A DNA stretch of 64,000 bases from Qipengyuania spongiae (GCF_026168555.1 NZ_CP092471.1:568501-632500), one strand, 5' to 3'. Positions 26,920 to 35,474 are shown, counted from the stretch's first letter. Numbers and translations: made by a program. The notes: generated from the letters alone by a model not told the origin.

Positions 26920-27995
26920 GCGGCGATCTCGGCTCTAAAGTCGCGGCGGTCTTGCCGCAACCTACCGATCTCGAAGCAAGTCTCGATGTCGAACTCGACT
27001 GTTTGCGGCAGGAAGCTTGGCTGACGGCTTGCCTTCCTGTCGATGCCGGGGGGCAGGGCTGGGGAACGCAGAGCGAGGGAGCGATGGCGGCCTTCGACGC
27101 CTTGCGTATGCTGGGCCGGTCCGATCTCTCGCTCGCGCGGCTCTTCGAAGGTCATATGAACGCGGTCAAGCTCGTCCAGCTCTACGGATCGACCGCATTG
27201 AAAGACGCAATTTGGCGAGAGGTGACTGGCGGGGCGCTGCTCGGAGTCTGGGGAGCCGACGATCCATCAGCTTCGGTGCGCCTCGAAGTAGATGGCGACA
27301 GGCTGTCACTGTCGGGCGCCAAGAGATTCGCATCGGGGCTTGGCTCGGTACGCCATGCCATCATTGTGGCGGCAACGGACGAAGGAGGACAACTCGTTGT
27401 CATACCGGCCGACGAGCCGGAAAGGGCGGATCCATCGACCTGGCGAATGGCAGGCATGCGCGCGACCCGGTCCGGACGGTACGTTGTCGATGGTCTGACG
27501 GTTCCCGCTATGTATCGCTTGGGCGCGCCGGACGATCTGCTGCGCGAACCGTATTTCGAAGGTGGTATCTGGCGTTATTGTGCGGCGCATCTGGGCGGTG
27601 CGGAAGCGCTTTACGATGTTATGCGCGACCACCTGTGCGACCTGAACCGCCAAAGCGATTCGGTGCAGGGCCGGCGTATCGCGAAAGCGTCGATTGCCAT
27701 CGAGACCGCGCGACTGTGGCTGGTGCGCGCCGCGACCGAGATCGAGATGGCGGATGCCGCGCCTGGCAAGGCGGCGCTCGCGCTTCTCGCGCGCGAAGTC
27801 ACCGAGCGTTGCTGCCGGGACGTCATGGACCTTACCGAGCGCGCGCTCGGTATGGCCGCGCATGAGGAGGGCAGCCGGATCGACCAGCTCCGCCGGGATC
27901 TGGGATTATTCCTGTGCCAGGCCACACCCGACGCCAAGCTCGCCCGTGCGACCGATGCGCTCATCGCGCGCAGGGTAAGGCCCGAGCTTCTGTGA
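26916..27995 (+). CDS. Acyl-CoA dehydrogenase-family protein
   Basis: Flavin-dependent acyl-CoA dehydrogenase homologue of 359 residues from a TTG start overlapping the previous stop. Substrate-binding middle-domain strands are visible (LLGVWGADDPSASVRLE, LSLSGAKRFASGLGSVRHAIIVA) with a C-terminal helical bundle (RRIAKASIAIETARLWLVRAA). The usual catalytic-base Glu region is hard to place and the protein is shorter than typical members (~380). The true reaction, perhaps on a carrier- or glyco-lipid-linked acyl group, is uncertain. It belongs to the stress-linked operon. Confidence 0.8.
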   Translation: MSGDLGSKVAAVLPQPTDLEASLDVELDCLRQEAWLTACLPVDAGGQGWGTQSEGAMAAFDALRMLGRSDLSLARLFEGHMNAVKLVQLYGSTALKDAIWREVTGGALLGVWGADDPSASVRLEVDGDRLSLSGAKRFASGLGSVRHAIIVAATDEGGQLVVIPADEPERADPSTWRMAGMRATRSGRYVVDGLTVPAMYRLGAPDDLLREPYFEGGIWRYCAAHLGGAEALYDVMRDHLCDLNRQSDSVQGRRIAKASIAIETARLWLVRAATEIEMADAAPGKAALALLAREVTERCCRDVMDLTERALGMAAHEEGSRIDQLRRDLGLFLCQATPDAKLARATDALIARRVRPELL

Positions 27996-28041
27996 GGAAG
28001 CGTATCAGCATACAGCTCGTGCCCAGCCAGACCATTGGTCC

Positions 28042-28782
28042 ATGACCGTACCGAACGAGCCATCCGGTCCGATGCTCGATATCGCTTCGTGCGCGCCGAC
28101 GGTATATTTGGACGATATCGCGCCCGGCGGTACCGTTCTCGTCGTCTCGCCTCATCCGGACGATGAAACGCTGGGCTGCGGCTTGGCGATCGCCGCGGCG
28201 ATCGCTGCGGGCCGCGACGTCCTGATCCTGCTGACGACCGACGGCGAGGCCTCGCATCCCGGCTCGCGATCCGTCGGCAAGGATGCCCTTCGCCGCATAC
28301 GTCGCGGCGAACTGGAAACCGCGCTTGCTATCCTGAGCGGCGGGCAGGAGGTACCGATTTTAACGCTCGGCCTGCCCGACGGCCGCAGCGCCCCCTGCAT
28401 GATCGCAGGCGAGCGCTTAGATGCCTTGGTTCGTTCGCTCCGGCTTCGCGATATTCGGTCGGTCTGGACGACCTGGCGACGCGATCCGCATATCGATCAC
28501 CGCACGGCAGCCGTTCTTGCTCGAAGGCTTGCGAACGCACTCGAAGCCGATCTTTGGTCCTATCCGATCTGGGGCCGATTCCTTCCTGCCGCCCCCGAAA
28601 CCCGCGATCTGCGACGCTTCGCGTGCCCCTCCGAAGATCTGGCGGATCGCAAACGGCGTGCCTTGGCGGCCTACCGGTCGCAGTTCGACAACTTGATAGA
28701 CGACGATACCGAAGGTTTCATCATGCCGCTTGCGATTTTAGCGCATTTCGCCTCGTTCGACGAGATTTTCATCCGTGACTGA
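28042..28782 (+). CDS. PIG-L/LmbE-family N-acetylsugar deacetylase
   Basis: Zinc-dependent deacetylase of the PIG-L family, 246 residues. Zinc-binding HPDDE lies near residue 37 in VVSPHPDDETLGCG, and the second metal-ligand His is in PHIDHRTAA near 155. Relatives remove acetyl groups from N-acetylglucosamine linked to inositol, bacillithiol or antibiotic precursors. Together with a GT2 enzyme and a NodS-like methyltransferase this suggests de-N-acetylation of a newly added aminosugar. The stop overlaps the next GTG. A 46-base gap to the preceding gene still fits an operon. Confidence 0.9.
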   Translation: MTVPNEPSGPMLDIASCAPTVYLDDIAPGGTVLVVSPHPDDETLGCGLAIAAAIAAGRDVLILLTTDGEASHPGSRSVGKDALRRIRRGELETALAILSGGQEVPILTLGLPDGRSAPCMIAGERLDALVRSLRLRDIRSVWTTWRRDPHIDHRTAAVLARRLANALEADLWSYPIWGRFLPAAPETRDLRRFACPSEDLADRKRRALAAYRSQFDNLIDDDTEGFIMPLAILAHFASFDEIFIRD

Positions 28783-29362
28783 CCTGAGGTCCGAGCGCGC
28801 TGCGGTCTTCGACGATCTGCATACCAAGAACGCCGATCCATGGGATTTCGAGACGAGCGCGTACGAAGCGAAAAAGCGTGAGGCCACCATCGCGGCGCTT
28901 GGCGGTCGCCATTTTGGCAACGGGCTGGAAATCGGTTGTTCGATCGGGGTTCTGACCCAGGACTTGAGCACCATCTGTGATGAACTTGTGGCAGTGGATG
29001 TTTCTGCCGTCGCGCTGGAAAAAGCCCGGCAACGACTGGGTAGGGGGAACAAGATCACCTTTCGACAGGCCGAGATACCTGGCGCTTGGCCCGAGGGACG
29101 ATACGATCTCATCGTCCTTTCCGAAGTGCTCTATTTTCTGTCGATAGAGGAGATCGAGGAAACTTCGTGTCTGGCGCAGCGCGATCTAAATCCTGGCGGT
29201 CTCTGCCTTCTGGTCAACTGGGACGGTCCGACCGACCTCCCCGTCGATGGACGTCTTGCCGCCCGAACGTTCCGCGCCGCATGTCCGTGGACCGTTGTTT
29301 TTAAAGAGGATGAGCCATGCTACCGGATCGAACTGCTTCGACCGGTCATCGATGCGAGGTAG
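28775..29362 (+). CDS. NodS-like SAM-dependent methyltransferase
   Basis: Class I SAM methyltransferase of 195 residues, with the NodS-type layout. The N-terminus is DPWDFETSAYEAKKRE, the SAM site is LEIGCSIGVLTQDLS near residue 50, the acidic strand is ELVAVDVSAVALEKAR, and the post-I motif is YDLIVLSEVLYFLS near 115. NodS methylates the free amino group of de-N-acetylated chitooligosaccharides. Here the preceding gene encodes a deacetylase, so N-methylation of a deacetylated aminosugar is a reasonable guess. GTG start overlaps the deacetylase gene. Followed by a very strong terminator. Confidence 0.88.
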   Translation: MTDLRSERAAVFDDLHTKNADPWDFETSAYEAKKREATIAALGGRHFGNGLEIGCSIGVLTQDLSTICDELVAVDVSAVALEKARQRLGRGNKITFRQAEIPGAWPEGRYDLIVLSEVLYFLSIEEIEETSCLAQRDLNPGGLCLLVNWDGPTDLPVDGRLAARTFRAACPWTVVFKEDEPCYRIELLRPVIDAR

Positions 29363-29447
29363 CAGGTATACGAGTTCCAAGTGCTCATTGTCGGCACGCC
29401 CGTCCGATCGAACTGCCATCGAGCGTATGTAGGCGGGATAGGAAGGT

Positions 29448-29493
29448 CCGGTCGGCGGTCCGCTCGGTGAACACGGACCGCCGACCGGGTTTT
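29448..29493 (+). terminator. Strong intrinsic terminator of the stress operon
   Basis: A perfect 13-bp GC-rich stem (29450-29462 with 29474-29486) and 11-base loop, followed by GGGTTTTCC. It ends the DUF892-to-methyltransferase operon and separates it from the convergent DUF3618 gene. Confidence 0.88.
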
Positions 29494-29515
29494 CCGGCGT
29501 GACGTATGGTGAGCG

Positions 29516-30367
29516 TCAGGCCGAAGGGCTGGATGAAGGGCGGTCGTTGTCGAGACGATCCTGAGCTTTCTCGACGATGTCGTCTTTCTTGTCGCGCGCC
29601 TGCTCGGCGACCCGATGCGCCTCGTTTTTAGCCTCGCCGATCGCTTTGGCTCCAAGCGGACCGAACTGCTTTTCCTCGAACCGCGAGGCGGGCAGTGCCG
29701 AACCCGCCAGGGCGCCGAGGAAAGCCGCGACCAGACCGCCCAACAGGGGGTTGTCCCTATACGCCGTTTGGACCTTTCCGATAGCCTGATCGCTCTTGGT
29801 TCTCGCGGTGTGGCTCAACTCGCTCGCCTGTTCGGACAGGCGATCGCGCGTCTCGCGCATGCGATCGGTCGCATTGTCCAACCGTTTGCGGAATGCGCCT
29901 TCGTCCTCGTCGTGGCCCCGTTCGATCATGAAGTAGCTTGCGCGCGCATGATCACGCCGCCGGCGATAGGCGAGATCGTCCTCGTCATGACGGGGCTCCA
30001 CGCGCGACATGTGATCGACATAGTCGCGCGAATGCTGCCAATCCGGTGATGAGAACCGATCGTCGATGCCGCCGCTGCCGCTTCCTCCGCTGCTTCCGGA
30101 AGGAAGCGACAGTTTCGCATCGGCGTCGCTGATGAGCCAGATGCCGCCCGCAGCGATAAGGGCCAAGGCAAGAGGGTTGCGCCTTGCACCATCGAGGATC
30201 GCGCGCGCATCCACGTCGTTCTCGTCCGCCTTGTCGAGCAGCGCGTTCAGAAGGCTGCGAGGGGTTAGTTGGCCGCGGATATCGTCCACGGTTCGGCTCA
30301 TGTCGCGCTGGGTGGCGCGGATTTCGCGTTCGATCTCATCGGGATCGCGGGTATCGGTCGTGTTCAT
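29516..30367 (-). CDS. DUF3618 membrane-associated protein
   Basis: DUF3618 family protein, 283 residues. The signature opening DPDEIEREIRATQRDMSRTVDDIRGQLTP is present (given here in part: EREIRATQRDMSRTVDDI). A hydrophobic helix follows near 75 (PLALALIAAGGIWLIS), then a Gly/Ser linker, long charged helices, and a second Gly/Ala-rich membrane segment near 215 (LLGGLVAAFLGALAGSALP). It ends in a Lys/Asp tail. Related proteins accompany holin-like and YqjD-like proteins and are stress-induced. The function is unknown; a membrane-curvature or ribosome-tethering role like that of YqjD is possible. Confidence 0.85.
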   Translation of the reverse strand: MNTTDTRDPDEIEREIRATQRDMSRTVDDIRGQLTPRSLLNALLDKADENDVDARAILDGARRNPLALALIAAGGIWLISDADAKLSLPSGSSGGSGSGGIDDRFSSPDWQHSRDYVDHMSRVEPRHDEDDLAYRRRRDHARASYFMIERGHDEDEGAFRKRLDNATDRMRETRDRLSEQASELSHTARTKSDQAIGKVQTAYRDNPLLGGLVAAFLGALAGSALPASRFEEKQFGPLGAKAIGEAKNEAHRVAEQARDKKDDIVEKAQDRLDNDRPSSSPSA

Positions 30368-30816
30368 CGCTTGGCTCCAGTATGGGTAAGGTCGCCGGTC
30401 ACGGCATCGGGGGTCCGTTCGACGGTTTCCAGGGTGCGTTCCGGTTTCAGATTGCTCGTCGCGAGCTTCTTGCGCGCGCCGAGATAGAGAACGCCCGCGA
30501 TAACGAGCGTAACGATGCCGACGATGATCGTACCGAGCGCAGTGTTCTCGAGCGCTTCGCCCAGCAGATAGGCGAGCCCCATCAGCAGAACACCGAGACC
30601 GGCTATACCGACGACGGCGGCACCGAGCACCGCCGCGACGGCCTGTTTGATATCGTCGACGCCTTCGCGCATTTCGGCCTGCACCAGCGCGAGCTGCTCC
30701 TGGGCAAGATGCGATCCCTGGCGCGTGAGCTTGCCGATAAGGTCGATGACGTCGCCATCGCCGGTTTCGTCCTTTTGCCGGGTCGGAGCACTGGCCGGTT
30801 TTCTGCCCTGCGTCAT
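30364..30816 (-). CDS. Holin-X/Phage_holin_3_6-like membrane protein
   Basis: A 150-residue protein with two membrane helices (residues ~65-85 and ~100-120) and a preceding amphipathic helix (HLAQEQLALVQAEMREGV), as in the Phage_holin_3_6 family. Despite the name these are chromosomal proteins, often next to DUF3618 and YqjD-like genes. No phage genes surround it. Start and stop overlap both neighbours by four bases (ATGA), so the three genes form one operon. Confidence 0.82.
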   Translation of the reverse strand: MTQGRKPASAPTRQKDETGDGDVIDLIGKLTRQGSHLAQEQLALVQAEMREGVDDIKQAVAAVLGAAVVGIAGLGVLLMGLAYLLGEALENTALGTIIVGIVTLVIAGVLYLGARKKLATSNLKPERTLETVERTPDAVTGDLTHTGAKR

Positions 30817-31382
30817 CGTACTTCTCCGGTCTGTCGAGAAGTGGTGGAGAACGACGAAGGGCCGTTCATGCGATCCGAAGAAGAAATGGTCGACTCATCA
30901 CGCGTCTGACTCGGTGCATAGTCCTTCCTCACACCCTGGCCGGGGTCATGATGCTCGTGCTCGGCTCCGGCGCGAAGGAAGCGCGCTAGGGTGAACCCGA
31001 GCGCGGCCGATCCGGCAAGAAACGCTGCCGGATTTTCGCGCGCGAACCGGCTCGTTCGATGTCCGATCTCGCGTGCGCTCTTGCCTTCGACTGCGTCCGC
31101 CATCTCGGCCAGACCGTCAGCCGCTTGCCGGAAGCCCGCCGTCAGCCATTCAGGCGCCTGATCGTCGCCTTCCAGATCGTCCGCCGCCGTGCGTAGAGCC
31201 GATGAGGTCGACCGGGCGGCACCGGTCGCCTGATCCTTGCGGGTTTCGGCCTCGTCCTCGGCGCGGCGCTTCGCACTATCCTTCAGATCGTGCGCATCGC
31301 TTTTAAGTTCGCTCTTGATATCGCTGGCTTCGTTCGGGTTGGCATCGCTGCTGAACGATTTGTCATTCGATGTTGGGGGCAT
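30813..31382 (-). CDS. YqjD/ElaB-like stress membrane protein
   Basis: A 189-residue protein. A long charged, Ala-rich helical region (IKSELKSDAHDLKDSAKRRAED) is followed by a helix with GFRQAADGLAEMADAV and one C-terminal membrane helix near 130 (PAAFLAGSAALGFTLARF). This matches the C-tail-anchored YqjD/ElaB layout of stationary-phase, ribosome-associated proteins and proteins named nutrient-deprivation-induced. It is first in the minus-strand operon, with an EcfG-like promoter 35 bases upstream. Confidence 0.75.
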   Translation of the reverse strand: MPPTSNDKSFSSDANPNEASDIKSELKSDAHDLKDSAKRRAEDEAETRKDQATGAARSTSSALRTAADDLEGDDQAPEWLTAGFRQAADGLAEMADAVEGKSAREIGHRTSRFARENPAAFLAGSAALGFTLARFLRAGAEHEHHDPGQGVRKDYAPSQTRDESTISSSDRMNGPSSFSTTSRQTGEVR

Positions 31383-31416
31383 GGCTGGTTCCTACTCTGG
31401 CCTCTGGTCTTCTCCG

Positions 31417-31442
31417 AACCGCCGGATCGACAAAGGTGTTCC
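31417..31442 (-). promoter_or_regulatory. EcfG-like promoter of the DUF3618/holin operon
   Basis: On the minus strand GGAAC (31442-31438) is followed after 17 bases by GGTT (31420-31417), close to the alphaproteobacterial general-stress consensus GGAAC-N16/17-CGTT. It lies 35 bases before the first gene. The -10 differs at one position. Confidence 0.5.
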
Positions 31443-31503
31443 AGACAAACCAACGTTCAAGCACTTGCTTTATGTTGGTCAATCACTGGACTTTCCCGCT
31501 TGC

Positions 31504-31528
31504 GGAACCTCGCCCTTAAGCCGTCGTA
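31504..31528 (+). promoter_or_regulatory. EcfG-like promoter of the YihY gene
   Basis: GGAAC (31504-31508), 16-base spacer, CGTA (31525-31528), then the ATG at 31538. Expected transcription would begin at or just before the start codon, so the message may be leaderless. The -10 is one mismatch from CGTT. Confidence 0.45.
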
Positions 31529-31537
31529 TTGCAGCCT

Positions 31538-32512
31538 ATGACCAATGGACGAAGCAATGAGCGCGAAGGTGGTGATCGAGGTCGCGGAGCGAGGAAACCG
31601 CAGCATATTCCTTTAGCGGGCTGGAAGGACATACTCGTACGGACGAAGGACGAGCTTGCCGACGATCACGTATCGGTCGTCGCCGCCGGCGTCGCCTTTT
31701 TCGGTTTGTTGGCGGTCTTTCCTACGATTGTCGCCGCGATTTCGATCGCGGGTCTGGTCATCGATCCATCGCAGATCGGCGGAGAGCTCGACACGCTCGC
31801 GTCGGGACTTCCGGAAGCGGCTGCAGAAATCCTACGCTCACAGGCACAGAAGGTGACGGGCGGCGAGAACTCCGCGCTGGGTCTGGCGGCTCTCTTGAGC
31901 ATCCTCTTGGCTCTCTATGGAGCCTCCAAAGGCATGAAGGCGCTGATGGAAGGAATGAACGTGGCCTACGACGAGATTGAGAAGCGCGGCTTCGTCGCGC
32001 TAAACCTCACCGCACTCGCTCTCACTCTGCTGCTCATCCTCGCTCTGTTGGTCGCGGCGGGGTTCTTGCTCGGCATACCCGTGCTTCTCGGCGCAACCGG
32101 GCTGCCTGACGGCGCCGAAGCCGTTCTGTCCTGGCTTCACTGGATTCCTCTGGCGATCTTTGCGATTACCGGACTCTCGGTGCTCTACCGATATGGCCCT
32201 TCGCGTGAAGCGCCCAAATGGCGGTGGATCACGCCGGGCGCGACACTGGCGATCGCGATCTGGATTTTGGGTTCGGTCGGATTTTCGTTCTACGTCCGCA
32301 ATTTTGGAAGTTACAACGAAACCTACGGTACGCTTGGAGGCGTGATCGTCCTTTTGACCTGGCTATGGCTTTCGGCCTACATCGTCCTGCTTGGTGCGGA
32401 ACTCGACAGCGAGATCGAGCATCAGACGAAGCGCGATACCACGACCGGGGAGCCCGAACCGATGGGCGAGCGTGGGGCGATCATGGCTGATACGCTTGGC
32501 GACCCTGCCTGA
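31538..32512 (+). CDS. YihY/BrkB-family membrane protein
   Basis: YihY/virulence factor BrkB family, 324 residues with six membrane helices (VVAAGVAFFGLLAVFPTIVA at the first, LALTLLLILALLVAAGF in the middle). Despite its early annotation as RNase BN, this family is a membrane protein of unknown role. The N-terminus is charged and the C-terminus polar, both probably cytoplasmic. ATG at 31538 is preferred to an in-frame TTG at 31529, because the EcfG-like promoter ends just before it. It is divergent from the DUF3618 operon and probably co-regulated. Confidence 0.85.
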   Translation: MTNGRSNEREGGDRGRGARKPQHIPLAGWKDILVRTKDELADDHVSVVAAGVAFFGLLAVFPTIVAAISIAGLVIDPSQIGGELDTLASGLPEAAAEILRSQAQKVTGGENSALGLAALLSILLALYGASKGMKALMEGMNVAYDEIEKRGFVALNLTALALTLLLILALLVAAGFLLGIPVLLGATGLPDGAEAVLSWLHWIPLAIFAITGLSVLYRYGPSREAPKWRWITPGATLAIAIWILGSVGFSFYVRNFGSYNETYGTLGGVIVLLTWLWLSAYIVLLGAELDSEIEHQTKRDTTTGEPEPMGERGAIMADTLGDPA

Positions 32513-32595
32513 CCGAGCGTTGCGACTGATTATCATTTACAGGAACGCGCAAGCTCGCTAGCGGCGCTCCGGTCATTCGATCGCTGGAGCCATCC

Positions 32596-33776
32596 TTGAA
32601 ACTCGCTTTTCCTTCCATCGCTCTGGTCTCTTGTCTCGCCAGTCCCGCTTTCGCGCAAACCCAAGCGGACGACGAAGCTGGGGATGCCGTGATTGTCGTC
32701 ACGGGCGAGCGCACACCTCGTACCATCGTCGAAACCTCGTGAGTGTCGCTGTCACGACCCAGGAAGACCTCGACCGGTTCGCGGGGCCCGATACGCTTGC
32801 TCGCATTCTCGAGCAGACCGCAAACGTCTCGCCAACTGGTGACGACAATGAAGGGCCATCGATCCGCGGCGTGGATTCCAGCGGCATTCTCACCAGCGTC
32901 GAAGCCTTTTTCGGCGGATCGCAGCCGCGCACCACGGTGCAGGTCGATGGCCGCCAGTTGAGCTTCAACGAGTTCGTCTTCGCCGGTGCCTCGGCCTGGG
33001 ACATCGAGCGGGTCGAGCTATTCCGCGGACCCCAGACGACCACCCAGGGGCGCAACGCGATTGCGGGTGCGATTTTCATCGAAACCGCTGATCCCAACTA
33101 TGCCGAGTTCGAAGGGCGCGCGCGGGCGATCATCGGCGGGCGCGACGAGCGCCAGCTTTCGGGCGTGGTCAGCGGCCCCATCGGCAATGGCGATCTCGCA
33201 TTCCGCATTTCCGGCGATTACCGCGAGGAAGAAAGCTTCAAGATCCCCGTCGGCACCCCCGATTTCAGCGTGGATCAGCGGCAGATCGAAGGCCTTAACG
33301 TGCGGGCGAAGCTTGGCTTCCAGCCATCGGGCCTGGACGGTTTCTCCGCGCTACTTACATTGACGCATAGCGACACGCAGCGCCCGCAGACCGAAAGCGT
33401 CGAGCAGCCATTCTTCGACTATATCCGCAACAGCGACGCCACATCGGTCTTCACCACGAATGGAGAAGCCGCGATCCTCGATCTCGCCTACGACACCGGC
33501 ACGGGCGCGGTCATTTCCAATGTCTCGACGCTTTCGCGCACCGAAGTGCAGCGCCTTGCACCAGCGTGAACCGGTGTCGCCAGAATCGAGGCGGATGAAT
33601 TCAGCAACGAGTTCACGGCGCGCTTCGGCGAAGCCGACGATGGGCTGAGCGCGCTGTTCGGCTCCTATTTTTCGACCACCGAAAGCGACGATTCGCTCGA
33701 CCTTACCGGGTTCGGCCTGGGTACGGGCACTTTCTCCGAAACGCGCGAGACGTTCGGCATTTTCGGCGAGGTGACA
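32596..33776 (+). pseudogene. Truncated TonB-dependent receptor
   Basis: The signal peptide (LKLAFPSIALVSCLASPAFA from a TTG start) and TonB-box region VIVVTGERTPRT are in one frame. At about 32740 the frame shifts by one base (a missing G would restore VETSVSVAVTT). The plug and first barrel strands follow (FAGPDTLARILEQT, VELFRGPQTTTQGRNAIAG). An in-frame TGA at 33567 interrupts the barrel, and recognisable sequence ends at GEVTV near 33776, where an unrelated fragment begins. About half of a ~750-residue receptor is missing. A classical Fur-like TGATTATCATTTA lies upstream at 32527. Confidence 0.88.
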
Positions 33777-33779
33777 GTG

Positions 33780-33990
33780 TCACCGAATTGTCGAGCAGAT
33801 CGCCTTCCTCGCGCTGTGCCTGAAGGACCGCCGGAATGATGGGTTCGACCATCGGTCCGATGGAACCTGGAAAGGTTGCGTTATCGGTCACGACTTCGGT
33901 CGCAGCCTTCACGGCTCCGCAAATCTCGTGACCCATCACGACGACAAGCGGCGTCTTCAGAACCGCGACCGCGTACACGACGCGTCCGTT
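33780..33990 (-). pseudogene. Fragment of a beta-carbonic anhydrase
   Basis: An internal piece of about 70 codons of a beta-class carbonic anhydrase. YAVAVLKTPLVVVMGHEICG includes the His and Cys zinc ligands (GHEICGAV), followed by PMVEPIIPAVLQAQ and LLDNSV. Both the N-terminal part with the first Cys-Asp zinc ligands and the C-terminus are missing. It abuts the truncated TonB receptor on the opposite strand, so the junction is a rearrangement scar. Confidence 0.8.
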
Positions 33991-33999
33991 AGACCTCGA

Positions 34000-34440
34000 T
34001 GAGTTCGCTAAGCAGCATGCTGACCAGTTTGTTCGAGCACGGTCTGTTTGACCGATCATCGCCTCACAACGGACTTTCCGCTTCCGACCCTAATTGCTGA
34101 CGTTCGCAATGCGCGCTGTGCTGCCCGATAGCGGTCGTCTGGTCGGCTAGCACGACGTGTAATGGAGTGGCTGAGAATAGGCATCGATGTCGAACTGCGA
34201 ACATCAGATACTTGGCATGAAACCGCGCAAACTGGCTCTTCCGTCGAAGATGCCACGGCACAGTCGCTTTTTAGGATACGCGGATTATTGGGACGGATTG
34301 CCAAGCACACTCACCGAGTTAACGCTGGTGCCGCAAGGTCTTCGACAGAGCGTCTCAGGCTCGACACTTGATGCCGTGACCGTTAGCTAGTATCATGATC
34401 TTCCATAGCTATCGTTGCCGCATCCCGAGTTAGAATTCAG
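34000..34440. other. Degenerate intergenic region
   Basis: About 440 bases without a supportable gene. Short open frames on both strands lack ribosome-binding sites and gene-like codon use. The sequence around 34055-34120 resembles dispersed intergenic repeats (CGGACTTTCCGCTTCCGACC). It links the carbonic anhydrase fragment to the recombinase remnant. Confidence 0.4.
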
Positions 34441-34587
34441 ATGGACAAAAATGACGAGCCTGCTCCGGACGGTATCGTGACCGAGCGCGAACTTCTGATC
34501 GGGTCGTTCATCGTTGCAATAGGGCTGGTAGCCTTTCGCATCGGTTATTTGGGGGGCAGGGACATTGGATCGGTGCTCTTCAGTTAG
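34441..34587 (+). CDS. Possible 48-residue membrane peptide
   Basis: Small open frame: a polar, acidic start (MDKNDEPAPDGIVTERE), one hydrophobic helix (LLIGSFIVAIGLVAFRIGYL) and a short tail ending in TAG. No good Shine-Dalgarno precedes the ATG. The domain layout is that of a small single-span protein, but the surrounding region is decayed, so this may be chance. Confidence 0.3.
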   Translation: MDKNDEPAPDGIVTERELLIGSFIVAIGLVAFRIGYLGGRDIGSVLFS

Positions 34588-34773
34588 TGCATAATAGCCT
34601 TGAAGCCGCGAAGAATGCCCAAGCTACCCACATTGGGGTCATTTTCAGCCATTATCTGAACCGCCTCGCGGGCGTCCAACGACAGCTTCTCAATGCGAGA
34701 ACCTGCCAGTCCACTTCCCACTCAATCTCAGCCGTAGGGGTCATCGAGTTTTGCCCAGAAACTACCCTACTTT
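34588..34773. repeat. Possible degenerate copy of an intergenic repeat
   Basis: On the minus strand 34626-34650 reads AATGACCCCAATGTGGGTAG, resembling the AATGACCGGGG..TGGGTAG block of the repeat family at 47487 and 35395. The rest of the repeat is not recognisable. Confidence 0.3.
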
Positions 34774-35414
34774 TTATCGCCGTACATTCCGAAGCATCTG
34801 CGCGGTCGCATTGCTAGCCGGTGCCAGTTCTCGCCCATAACGAAGCGCCGTCGCAGTCGAACTCCAGCGTAGAGCCTGGGCGATCGGACCAGCGTCCGCT
34901 CCGCTGGCGAACAGATCTTGTGTCAGCCCAACCCTCAGCAAGTGCGTGCTCAGTTTAGCGATCGCCTCTTCGAGCGCGGCGCCGTAGAGTTCGACCAGCC
35001 CGAGATCGGCCGCCCGTAGCGCGGTTCGTTTTATAATCAGCCGTACGGCCGCAGGCGTCAACGCGCTGCCTCCGATCGCATAGGCCACCTTTGCAAGTTC
35101 CGCCTTTCGCCCTCGAACGCGTTCCCGGGTGACAAGCGCGCCGTACGGAATAGCATGTATCGGCATGGGTCGCTGTGCAGGTCGAGCCTTCGCGCGACGC
35201 ACAGCGATCCGGCGGAACATCGGGCCTTCCCGAATGCCGCCAATTTCGAGCCAATCGCTAATCCGCCGCATGCTCTCGGGCGATATCCAGGCGTACGCGC
35301 CTTTGCCGGTCCGGTCGGTCTTCGAGATCGGGATGAATAGCGTCCCCGATCCGTCACCGGCTTCATTCGGTCCGGTATGCGCGACCGCAACCCACCCCAG
35401 ACCCGGTCATTCCG
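34774..35414 (-). pseudogene. Tyrosine recombinase remnant (C-terminal catalytic part)
   Basis: C-terminal catalytic domain of a phage-type integrase, about 210 codons. It contains ISKTDRTGKGAYAWISPESM, then the active-site THLLRVGLTQDLFASG box and the nucleophile Tyr in STATALRYGREL. The frame opens after a TGA at about 35415, next to a dispersed repeat. The N-terminal DNA-binding domain and first catalytic Arg region are missing. The start ATG at 35271 is internal. The remnant indicates that an integrative element once sat in this stretch. Confidence 0.8.
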
Positions 35415-35474
35415 GTGCCGCCGCCCGCTCGCCAAAACCGGCTATTGCCGACAACGGTTTCGACCGGACGCTGA
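35395..35474 (-). repeat. Dispersed intergenic repeat, copy A
   Basis: On the minus strand this reads CAGCGTCCGGTCGAAACCG, then TTGTCGGCAATAGCCGGTTT, and CACCGGAATGACCGG. It is very similar to the copy at 47487 on the plus strand, including order and spacing of the blocks. It overlaps the broken 5' end of the recombinase remnant. Confidence 0.7.

Noticed and set aside
30364..30816. Prophage, because of a holin-like gene
   Set aside because: Phage_holin_3_6-like proteins beside DUF3618 are chromosomal stress proteins; no other phage gene is nearby.
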